A stretch of DNA of 64,000 nucleotides from positions 70,091,117 to 70,155,116 of the forward strand of contig CATQJL010000112.1 in the NCBI GenBank assembly GCA_958299035.1. The letters run 5' to 3'. The position numbers and the translations under genes are program-made. Shown one piece after another: positions 45,851-54,920 of the stretch. Positions within the stretch are counted from its first letter, which is position 1, and the number at the start of each line of letters is the position of its first letter. Under the pieces are notes generated by a model, which made no database searches, had not been told where the DNA came from, and saw only the letters and a program-made list of their open reading frames with translations. Source of the DNA: Cylicocyclus nassatus (taxonomy: Eukaryota; Nematoda; Chromadorea; Rhabditida; Strongylidae).

Positions 45851-46879
45851 TCACCCTTCTTCCGTATAAGTTACAGCGAAAATTTTTTTGAGGCCCTTAG
45901 TGCCCATACCCTTTAATTCAACGAGATAGGCTGCTGGATGGCGATCGCTTGGCCGGCAACGCAGTCTGCGTCTTTCTAAAGAGCGTGCTCCCTGACCATT
46001 CTCTAGAATCCTTTAGGCCTCGAAGCCCGCCTTTCAGCAGCCAATCCCGTTGAATCAAAGGGCAAACCCATTTTAGTGTTGCTAAAACCACTGCAAAAAA
46101 CAACCATCATTCACTGGCTACGCGTGTTTTAGAAAAAGGGGGACTTTCCCACGAATTGCAGTCAGTTCAGGTTTTCTAGCATTTAATTTCGAAATCAGAA
46201 ACAAGAAATTTCGGAAGACTCGAGTTAATAGCCTTCCTGTGTCAGCGAATTTGCGGATAGTTAACATATTGAAGAGCTGTTTTCATCAGATTTCTTGCAT
46301 AATAGGACGTTTTTTTAGTCTTGAAACAGAGGATACTTGCAGGTTTTCTATCGCCATCTGCTAAGCGAATCAAGGAATTTGGCTTTGCGAAAGAATTGTG
46401 GCTTGGTGTATTGATTCTCTGTGATATTGTCTAGACTCAGTAGGGTGGCATCTTTGTTGAATTTAGGTTTCGACACAGTCGTCGTCTTCGAAAGTTTATG
46501 CGATCTGCCGTGGTGTTATGAGTTGTTCAATAGCCACACAAGGAGAACGGACGACACTGCACACGGCACTACATCTGCATACAGTGCTGAACATAATTAT
46601 AAAGACGCTCTAGAATTCGTTGTAATTTTCGTTCTTGTCAATGAATCTGCCTAAAACTTTGCTGTGTTGTGCCCATGTTGATTTAACATGGCTCCTCAAA
46701 ACGGCTTTCAGTCTTGTTGAGTTTGAGCGGAGATAAACAGAAAAAAATCGAAACAGCACCTCGTGAGTGCCGGACAAAATTATAAAGACAAGATTTCCGT
46801 AGTAAACCCCCGAAATATGTCGTAATGTGAAGAAAGCGAGCTCGCGACATGTCCGACTAAAAGACAAGCTGCTCACAAG
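45851..46879. other. No recognised gene
   Basis: Short open frames at 46,421-46,654 (+) and 46,610-46,876 (-) overlap each other and have no recognised domain. Confidence 0.4.
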
Positions 46880-47275
46880 ACGCTCTCAGACAATCGACCG
46901 GACCCCTCCGCCGGACAGTCCGAATTTGCCAGAGTCGCGCCGGACCCAGTTGACCAATGAGAGAGGGGCAAATGGGCGGTCCGTCGCGGTGACATCTCTG
47001 GCAGGCAAGTGGGAGGCTTCTCCGGCCCTGCTGCAAAGGTACGCCATTTCTCCGGCGCGACTCTGCCATTGGCGGACTCGCGCCGGAGAAATTTGCCCGC
47101 GCGAGTCCGCCAGATTTGGAAAAGCCGCGCCGGAGAAAATCGGAGGGGTCCGGAGCAGAAATGGGAGGCCTCCGGAGCAGAAAATGAGAGGTATCCGGAG
47201 CAGAAAATGGGAGGTATCCGGAGCAGGAAATGGGAGGTATCCGGAGCAGAAAATGGGAGGTATCCGAAGCAGGCT
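46880..47275. repeat. GC-rich block with 23-bp tandem array and hairpin
   Basis: 47,152-47,272 is a tandem array of GGAGCAGAAAATGGGAGGTA-TCC (23 bp, 5-6 units). Upstream, more diverged CCGGCG/CAAATGGG words continue to 46,880. A perfect 13-bp hairpin lies at 47,071-47,083/47,099-47,111 (GGCGGACTCGCGC). Long frames are open in several phases on both strands, which marks stop-poor repeat DNA, not a gene. A second array of the same unit is at 49,201-49,330. Confidence 0.85.
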
Positions 47276-47409
47276 GCGTATCGATTTGGCGCGTCGTTGC
47301 AAATCATTCATTGCGGCGTCACCCTGTCACGTTTTGAACGTTCGCTTATTCGCTAATATTTATTTGTGTTTGTTTTATTCTTTCGTTTCTCTAATGTTTT
47401 ATTTTGCAG

Positions 47410-47451
47410 AGAACCAGAATCAAGCAAGGACCCTCACTTGGAAAGGCACAG
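47410..47451 (+). other. Exon-like 42-bp segment upstream of the mago relic
   Basis: Preceded by TTTTATTTTGCAG and followed by GTTAGT, so it has good acceptor and donor signals. Its translation does not match the expected N-terminal Mago sequence, although ACTTGGAAAGGCACAG could be a damaged form of the codons for VGHKG. It could be exon 1 debris or unrelated. Confidence 0.3.
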
Positions 47452-47540
47452 GTTAGTTACCATTGATTGATTAGATATGCATTATCGTATTCAAAGGTTT
47501 TGTATTCGACGCTTGTGCACTTTTCTTTTTTTCTTTTTTT

Positions 47541-47850
47541 TCACATTTTTACTTGTATATGTGTGCTTATGTGTGTAAATGTTTATATTTATATGTGTGT
47601 TTTTATATGTATGTATGTTTATGTGTGTGCATGTGTGTTTATGTATTTATATATGTATGTTTGTGTGTATGTGTTGCATGCGTTTGTGTGAGTGTGTGTC
47701 TGTATGTGTATGTGTTGCATGTTTGTGTGAGTGTGTGTATGTGTTGCATGCGTTTGTGTGTATGTGTTGCATGCGTTTGTGTGTGTTGTGTGTGCGTGAG
47801 TGTAAGTGTTTATGTGTATGTGTGTGCTTATGTGTGTATGTTTTATTTTC
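47541..47850. repeat. TG-rich microsatellite/minisatellite
   Basis: Some 300 bp of TGTGTATG, TGCATGCGTTTGTGTG and ATGTGTGT units, including three TGTGTATGTGTTGCATG blocks. It lies just upstream of the first recognisable mago exon, in what would be an intron. Cysteine/valine-rich frames across it are repeat artefacts. Confidence 0.92.
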
Positions 47851-47877
47851 GTTTGTTTCTTCTTTAAGTGCTTGCAG

Positions 47878-48595
47878 AGCAAGTTTGGCCTTGGATTTCT
47901 GGAGTTTCGACTTGCGGAATGGACAACTGCGATATGCCAACAATTCAACTACAAAAACGACGCCCTCATCGGAAGGAGGTAGGAAGTCTTTCTCGATCGC
48001 TATTTTTGTTCGTATAAACATGTTTCAGGCGTTCATTTCGCTTGTCGTTCTTCAGGAGCTGAAAAGGATTGTTGAAGACTCGGAAATCATGCAGGTCGGT
48101 GTCTTGATCAAATTTGGTTCGTTTTTATGTTTGTGAAGGAATATTTTCAGGACGATGACGCAAAGAGGCCGGAGCCCGGATAAAGTGGTTCGGTAGAAGC
48201 TTGAGATTTCGATGAGCAATGAGTTATTTCGCTCACTACGGGAAAGATTGGATCAATCGCGATGTAAACAATAGCAATGTGAGACCACTTTTTATTTTCA
48301 CTCTAGTGCTGATGACATGTTTTATCCTAAATCTTTCGATAATACGGAGAAGACTTTGTGAGCATTTTCAAAGTCTGATGCAACGCTTACTTTTGAAAAC
48401 AGTGCTACCTCAATTTTCTTGATCGGGAATTCACCAGTCTAATGAATTATCATTCAGGGTCCTGATGGCTTGCGTTCATTCTACTACCTTATCCAGGATC
48501 CAAAATGTCTAATATTTTCATTGATTGGTCTTCAATTCAAAATCAAGCCTATCTATTCTAAGGTTCATTCTTTTACACCAGTGGGTGTGAAATGA
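47878..48595 (+). pseudogene. mago: mago nashi (MAGOH) unprocessed pseudogene
   Basis: Mago binds Y14 in the exon junction complex left on spliced mRNA. Four exons remain in order: 47,878-47,978 (KFG-GFLEF-R, NGQLRYANNS, YKNDALI), 48,029-48,094 (LQELKRIVEDSEIMQ), 48,151-48,278 (DDDAKRPEP, DKVVR, KLEI; then GKIGSI, DVNNSN) and 48,458-48,553 ([31 protein letters not shown]). Introns of 50, 56 and 179 bp keep GT...AG ends, so this is a DNA-level duplicate, not a retrocopy. Damage: a lost codon and three frame errors in exon one, an extra G after PEP, CAG changed to TAG after DKVVR, two more lost bases before DVNNSN, W to R, and loss of the normal stop so the last frame runs to TGA at 48,593. The first ~15 residues are not recognisable. 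An intact gene is expected elsewhere. Confidence 0.94.
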
Positions 48596-48639
48596 TTAAC
48601 GATATAAGATAATTTTTCGAAGAAGTTTGAAAAATTTAA

Positions 48640-48645
48640 AATAAA
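48640..48645 (+). terminator. Polyadenylation signal AATAAA after the mago relic
   Basis: AATAAA 45 bp past the read-through stop and 87 bp past the last conserved residue, at a plausible distance to have been the original gene's 3' processing signal. Confidence 0.45.
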
Positions 48646-48813
48646 TGTCTTATCTCTTCGTTCTTTCTTCTATCTTCTATCCACAAACGCTAGGGGTGAG
48701 AGGGAGGGGGTAGAGTACGGGGTGAGGGTCGCGCTGAACTCCTACCCGGGGGGGGGGGGGTCCTATTCGGCTAATTTGGGTGGGGTTTAGAGACAAAATT
48801 GGGGTTTGGAGCG

Positions 48814-49153
48814 TCCAGGCAAGTCTGGACCTATAGGGATTTTACATGGAAAGTACTTTTAAGGCCCTAACTAAGCCACTACCCAACCGGCAGCTCAGGT
48901 AGTGCTGTAACGCCTGAGATATTCTGCTCGAAACTGGACCCCGCGACCGTGTTTCGCATGGATTCATGGCGCAAAGCGTGGATCCTGGCGCGAAACTGCC
49001 ATGAATCCATGCGAATACGTTCGCGGGGGTCTGTTTCGAGGAAAATATCTCCGCCATTAGAGCACTACCTGAGCTGCTGCTTCGGCAGTGCCTTAGTTAG
49101 GGCCCCAAAAGTACTTTCCATGTAAAAGCCCCATAGATCCAGATCTGCCTGGA
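48814..49153. mobile_element. Foldback MITE, 340 bp
   Basis: Left TCCAGGCAAGTCTGGACC, ATTTTACATGGAAAGTACTTTT, GGCCCTAACTAAG; the right half is the inverse, through AGTACTTTCCATGTAAAA to CCTGGA. The centre is GGATTCATGGC...GCCATGAATCC. Flanking duplication unclear. It sits between the mago relic and the second 23-bp array. A 12-G run at about 48,749 lies just upstream. Confidence 0.85.
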
Positions 49154-49200
49154 AGCTGCCTTTAATTAGGGCTAATTACAGTATGCCGCGGCAGACTTGC

Positions 49201-49330
49201 GGAGCACAAAATCGGGGAGCTCCTGCGCACAAAATCGGGGGGCTCCGGAGCAGAAAATGGGAGGTATCCGGAGCAGAAAATGGGAGGTATCCGGAGCAGA
49301 AATGGGAGGGCTCCGCCGGACAAATGGGAG
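49201..49330. repeat. Second 23-bp tandem array
   Basis: Units AAAATCGGGGGGCTCCGGAG-CAG and AAAATGGGAGGTATCCGGAG-CAG, then CGCCGGACAAATGGGAG. The same unit and orientation as 47,152-47,272. On the minus strand it lies downstream of the tRNA-like head at 49,432-49,497, so it may be the body of a SINE-like element. Confidence 0.85.
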
Positions 49331-49431
49331 ACCCACCGCTGGGGAAACGCCGCGACCCTGCCATTTCTCCGGCGGAGGGGTCCTAATTGTTGCCTGAGCT
49401 TTAGTCTAAGTCGCCGCAAAATATGTGCGCG

Positions 49432-49497
49432 CACACGCAATCGAACCTTCGATGACCGTAGAGCGCGCACTGCCACTGCGCCACTAATTCTCTTTGA
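49432..49497 (-). repeat. tRNA-derived SINE head (A and B boxes)
   Basis: Minus strand reads TTAGTGGCGCAGTGGCAGTG, CGCGCTCTACGGTCATCGAA, GGTTCGATTGC. TGGCGCAGTGG fits the Pol III A box with a pairing D-stem (GCGC/GCGC), and GGTTCGATTGC nearly fits the B box. The acceptor stem is not closed, so this is more likely a tRNA-derived retroposon or tRNA pseudogene than a working tRNA. Confidence 0.5.
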
Positions 49498-50080
49498 AGC
49501 AGAAAAATGGAAGCTTAAGCTAGCGAAACAAAAATGCGGCAGATACAACAGTCGCTCACTGCTTACAAGTAAAAGGCAAGCTTCTATGTATGTTGGCCTT
49601 TATGGAAGTTGTAAAGTATACACTGCCTTCGCTATGTCACTATCAAGGTGCAATACTGATGGTACTATTTACAGAGAGTGCGCACAGCGCCAGCGTTGAG
49701 CGTCGTTGAGCTAATGTTGGCGGGTATGAGTGCTAGGTAGGCCATTGTCTTACAGCTTACTGGATTAGTTTTTTATAAATGAAAAAATTTGCTAAATTTT
49801 TCGGTAGAGGGGAAAATGGCAATGCAAAACTTATTGCCAATACACGAGAAAAGTGGGAATGTTGCAGAACATTTTCTAGCTATTTCATTAGCCATAACGC
49901 CAAACGCCCTCCATCGAATAAGAAGGAAAACACTGAGCGCACAGCTTACGGACAGCAGATCAGCATATCAACGTTATAAAAAATGCTCAGATGGAAGAAA
50001 TAAGGATTAAGACATGGAAAACTTGGTGCGCAATGAGTTGCGATGTGAGAATAAAAAAGAAAACAGTTTAAATAACAAAA

Positions 50081-51637
50081 CATGAAATCCTATCACCTCG
50101 ACTAGCCATCCTACGACTACGACCTTCACGTCAGAAGATTACCAGCATCAGCTGCTACTTTCCAGCATCAGCAGCTGACGAATCAAAACTAAATGCTTTA
50201 CGAAATGTGGAGGAGATCCTCCGCAACGAGAGGTCCTACAAATTTCTTATGAGCGACTTCAAGGAGAAAATCGGGATGCCACTTGAAAATATTATAGGAT
50301 CGGAAAGTTTGTATACGGGCTCCGGATTGAAAACGGCAACCGTCTTGTTAACTTCTCGCCGCAGCACTGCTTTTCCATGTAAATACCATCTTCATGAAAA
50401 AAGAACTTTGCCAGTGGACATGAACTGGCCTGAAACGACGCATGCAAAATCGACCACATTCTCACCAAATGAAGGTGGAGATTGCTCGATGTCTCAGTAG
50501 TTCCATCCTTCTGCAGTGGTTCCGATCACCGCCTCCTTCGAGCGAAGTTACGACTCAGCCGAAGGCTGGAAAAGAAAGTCTGTCACAGTGCCGCAAGAAG
50601 GACGGAAGTCGTTTATGACGGTAACAGGTTGGAAGGGCTCATATCAAGTCGTGGCTGGCCCATCGCGGCGGACCCAATGTATATACGCCTCCTATTAGAA
50701 GGATAGCGAGCCTGCAAAGAGTGCGCCTCACGACTTTTGAGAAGAGCTTGGAAAACATTTCGAAGACCATCAAAGAACTACTCAAAGAAGAAGATCCCGA
50801 AAGCAAGACCCGAGTGCAACCCATCTCAAGCGACTGATAGCCAACGCCATTTGCAGAAAGCTTTGCAGGAGGATCTCAGGAAGTACACAAACATGCCAAG
50901 ATACTGGAAGCAGCCGAAGGAAGACGAAGTCTCAGAAGTGCCGAAGGGACCTCTGCGAATAATACGTGGCGCTAATCGCACTGTAAAACGGGCGGGACCT
51001 TGACTTCTTCCCGATATAAGATGATACCTATCGCGAAGAACTTTCACACCAATCACAGCGCACAACAGCTCAGGCCATGGAGACGTCTACGGCTCCAGGA
51101 TGGCCCATCGTTTCGCCGAACTGCGAGCCGGAAGACAGCGTTTACATGAGATTCTCGCGTCGCACCTAAAATCTTACCTCCAGAAGGAAAAAGTTCCCGA
51201 CCAGTGGAGAATGTCAAAAACCGTTTCTTTCGAAGGTGAGGGTAGAAGAAGGAGGGACTTTGGAACTATCATCCAACATGCCTGCTGAGTGTTCTATATA
51301 ACATTTTCAAAGATTATCCTCGCTCGCATATCTAGGGTATTGTATGAAGCCCAACCCCAAAAGCAAACTGGATTTTGCAAAGGATTCAGCTGCATGGATC
51401 CAGCGGATTACGTTGCGAAAGCGAAGCATCAATGGGCCGGTCACATTATGAGAAGAACAGACGACAGATGGACACTAAGAACATCGGAGTGGATTCTTTG
51501 CGAAGCAAAACGCAGCCACTGACATCAGCCAAAATGATCGTAGATGTCTGAAGCGGGGACAGAAAAGAATGGAAACTTCTGTGCTGGGGCCCGCACGTTA
51601 CTTGAAGCCGGCCATAGTAGGTACCTAAGTAAGTCAA
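50081..51637 (+). pseudogene. RTE-clade LINE with RT core deleted
   Basis: Translation in shifting frames gives, in order: endonuclease middle (HEILSPRLAILRLRPSRQKI, then SCYFPASAADESKLNA), SDFKEKIG (GDFN-K-G motif, with N changed), the endonuclease end (FCSGSDHRLLRAKLRLSRR with the catalytic SDH), a long linker, LASHLKSYLQKEKVPDQWRM, SKTVSFEGEG, LYEAQPQKQTGFCKGFS, and then directly the C-terminal KHQWAGHIMRRTDDRW and DRKEWKLLCWGPHV. About 250 residues between GFCKGFS and KHQWAG, the region with RT motifs A to D including YADD, are absent. The CCTAAGTAAGT end is RTE-like. Non-functional. The family is found in hookworms. Confidence 0.9.
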
Positions 51638-52940
51638 TTTTAGTCTCTAGTATAATTGTTGCGGGCAATACATTCTATATTGAATAACAAATGTAGAAGA
51701 TTTTTGAAGAATCATGTTCCAAAAAGAGTATCACCGCAATTTTCTAGCAGTGCTCAAATTTGCTCATCTTCTTGGAAAGGGTAAATGTGGAGCTGGCTAC
51801 GTCGTCGATCCGGTCAGGTTTGTACAACTGAAGATAAAGGAAAGATAGCGAAAATGGAATTAACTAATCTAGCTGTTTTTGCACAGGTAATTGCTTATTA
51901 CAAGCAAGGATAACCGTAATTTTAGTCACATAAGCCTACTTTTCTGAAATTATTTAAATTTAGCTTTCTTTAATTGAACGTTTATGCAAAAAATTTGATA
52001 ATTTCAGAAAACTAGCGCTTGTGTAAAGCTTACAATTACGGTTATACTTCTAAAGGCTTGCAGTAAACAATTGCTTGTATGGAAACTGCATAGCTTCACT
52101 TTCGTATCCTATTGACAATATGATGTAGAACTTATCGCCGTAAGTAACCAGAGTGTGACAAGACATATGTCCGATTTATTAGGTCATGTAGCAGCCTAAT
52201 ACATTGGACATGGTTAACACTGGATGTGAGCTCCTGTGCTTTGTGAAGGAGTATAGATAAAATATGAGTTTAAGTGTGTAGCAACTGAATTAAGATTGCG
52301 GTTTTGAAGAGAAAGAGCATGATTTATCATTGCTTTCTTCTACAGCTACAGAGGGTCCGTTTAAGGCCATCAAAAAGTTGTAAATAAGTCCTTAGGAGGT
52401 TCTCAATTTTTTGTGAACTTCTCGACAAACTTGCAGAACCTATCAAAGGTTTTACGGGAATTCTCCGTAACTAGGAAAGTTCCCCCGCAGCCCTCGGAAT
52501 GTTCCCATTTTAGTTTTACGAAAGTATCGTGCGGTTTAGCGCCATTTTCATTTCTTGTCATACTCCTACAGTAGGACTATGTCACACAAAGTAGATATGA
52601 TTTCATGTGATTGTTGTATTACATGTTCGCTCGTCACAAATCTGTCAAAACACATTAAATCAGAGACAAAATTTGTGAGATTTTGACTTGGTAAGCTCGT
52701 AATTTGGCGAATACGAGTAAGAGCCTGAGCTAGATTGATATGTGGTTATACTGTTTTAATCATAGTGGTATCAAAGTAAGGGCTCTCTTAATCGCATTAC
52801 CTCCTCCACTTGATTATCGCTAACAGAAAGTTCGCCATTTTCAAACAGTTGAATTTGATCCAAATTATGTAAAGTGAGAGCTAAAATATGTACTATTTAT
52901 CCAAGTTTCAATCAACATAATTTGTTAGTATGAGTGTAAT
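51638..52940. other. No recognised gene; one small foldback
   Basis: 51,887-52,077 is an imperfect palindrome (GGTAATTGCTTATTACAAGC ... TAACCGTAATT/AATTACGGTTA ... GCTTGCAGTAAACAATTGC), probably a MITE. The remainder is AT-rich without signal. Confidence 0.5.
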
Positions 52941-53661
52941 GGCCGCGTGCATTAACATCTCCTCTCGAGAGGGAATTACAGCTTAAAAGAAAGTCATATA
53001 CCAAAGCTCCAGATGTCTAGCTTGTGCGCTGTTTATGTCTTTGTAAGTATTTCTACTCCCCTTCACTATAAACATATTGGACGCGAGTGAAATGCTGTAC
53101 AAGCCGCATTTTCCAGCCTTTGTATGATCCCCTGGAGATCCCCGACGGGCCGACCGTTTTTTCTTCAAGCTCATTTTTATTTCTTCAGAGTTGACGAAAA
53201 CCTTTCGAAGTTGTACTGATTATTTAACACAACAATGTCAAGCATGTTGTTAATAAAAGCAAACGAGTTTTTGAAAAACCGATTTTTTCGATAAACCCCA
53301 ACTCTCAACTTGTGGTTCATCGCAAATTCCATGACTCCACATCATTTGTTCTCATCAGCAACATGCTTAGCATTGTTTGGTTAGATAATCTGCACAACGG
53401 AAAGCTTATCGGTCTTAGAGAAAGAAAAATGATGCGAAAAAATACGGTAGGTTGCTTGGGATTGTCAGATGATCATACAAAAAGCTAGAAAATGCGGTGC
53501 ACAGCTTCTCGCTTCTGTTCAATATGCTCATAGTAAAAGGATGGTAACAATATTTACGGATACGTAGACAGCGTATGATCCAGATATCTGAAGCTGCAGG
53601 ATATGAAGCTTTCTGTTGAGTTGCGATTCGCTCGTCTCCGGGAATTCTAATGCATGCGGCC
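52941..53661. mobile_element. Foldback family F, copy 2, 721 bp
   Basis: Ends GGCCGCGTGCATTAACATC and GAATTCTAATGCATGCGGCC, with inverted arms that align with 10,084-10,795 (AAGTATTTCTACT; CATATTGGACGCGAGTGAAA; TTTGTATGATCCCCTGG; CATCATTTGTTCTCATCAGC). Flanks show no clear duplication. No coding content. Confidence 0.86.
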
Positions 53662-53759
53662 TCAAGAGTTTTGATGTGGGACGGTGGCGGGACACAACCG
53701 TAAACGCAAGAATGAATAAGCTGACTAACTAGGCGGGCAAAACTTTGTGTTAAATCGAG

Positions 53760-54480
53760 CTCCAGCCATCCCATTTCCTTAGTTCACAGACAGCTCTCAT
53801 AATCATCGTTACCAACTATTTGAGTCAATTGATTATAATGTCGCTTTAGCGCTATACTTGCACAATGCTCTTACACCTTTTCTCATTGTCGGTTTCATTT
53901 GGTGAACCTTCCGTTGTGAAATCCCACATAAAGCGCTCCAGAGATTAATTTGAAGTTTATTCTTATCCTGCTTGTTATTGTGTTTCGCAGCTCTTTCATA
54001 CAACATTAGAGCAGATCGAGTGCTTTTCTTGCACACTCACTTAGTTGTTAATGTTGGCTCCGCCATATAAGTGCAAAGTCAGGTCTTTGGTCTTGACACT
54101 TACTAAAAAGTTACTTGAATAGTGTGAACTGAAAGTAGAAACATCAAAATCATCATTTTGCTTTTTGCAATTTTCAATCCTTTGCAACGCAGGATTTCTT
54201 ATCAAAACATGTGGGGAAGATTTCAATATGGTTTGATTAGAAGTTGGCAAAGTGCAGCAAAGTGTCACTATTGATATCACCAAAAGAAACCGATAATATA
54301 TAATTGCGACGCATTTGATTTTCACACCATGCTTACGGACGACAATTATCAAAATGGTACTGGGAGTAGCTCGTCGGTTTTCAAGCTGTCTTCACTTTCT
54401 GCTGGCCTTCCTGCAGTCACTCAGTCTTCACATAAGAATTTATGACTAATATCCTTAGCTTGAACACCATACTATCAGGT
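53760..54480 (-). repeat. Homologous segment pair, copy A (unknown nature)
   Basis: Diverged match to 58,545-59,545 in the same orientation: AACTCATA-ACAGCT, AAAGAGCTGC-AAACA-AATGACAA (in complement), CTCCGCCATATAAGTGCAAAGTCAGG. On the minus strand a frame at 54,041-54,352 starts with a hydrophobic signal-like stretch (YYRFLLVISIVTLCC), but copy B does not keep that frame. It could be an old gene duplicate or an unclassified repeat; no family recognised. Confidence 0.35.
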
Positions 54481-54558
54481 AAACAAAGTCCTCCCATATC
54501 AATTCGAAAGATTCATAAATTCTTATTATTCCAGAATAAATGCTTGGTGTTACTTTTA

Positions 54559-54920
54559 TTTGTACGTCAACATTATGCTCTTTTTAGAAATGCCAATGGC
54601 TTCTTAATCGCACATATGCTTGGATAGAGGCAGTCGATTTGAGGACCTGCTACTTGCTCTTTTACTGAGCAAAGATTGTGCCAATCGTGTGTTTTGATGA
54701 AACGTTACAGTTTTTGAGTCCGGCACAAAACGCCAACACGTTTTTGTACGTCAACATTATGCTCTTTTTAGAAATGCCAATGGCTTCTTAATCGCACATA
54801 TGCTTGGATAGAGGCAGTCGATTTGAGGACCTGCTACTTGCTCTTTTACTGAGCAAAGATTGTGCCAATCGTGTGTTTTGATGAAACGTTACAGTTTTTG
54901 AGTCCGGCACAAAACGCCAA
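54559..54920. repeat. Perfect tandem duplication, 178 bp x 2
   Basis: 54,559-54,736 and 54,743-54,920 are identical over 178 bp, separated by 6 bp. Either very recent or an assembly artefact. Confidence 0.95.

Noticed and set aside
46827..47456. 209-codon frame on the plus strand, the longest real one in the window, plus two ~140-codon frames opposite
   Set aside because: It runs through a 23-bp GC-rich tandem array where all phases lack stops. The protein is a rotating repeat of EQKMGGIRSRKWEVSG-type sequence. This is a composition artefact.
47553..48136. Cysteine/valine-rich and threonine/histidine-rich frames over the TG repeat
   Set aside because: Direct translations of a microsatellite. 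The longer one only runs by chance into the first mago exon region in the wrong frame.
53415..53774. 119-codon minus-strand frame
   Set aside because: Mostly the right arm of foldback family F copy 2.
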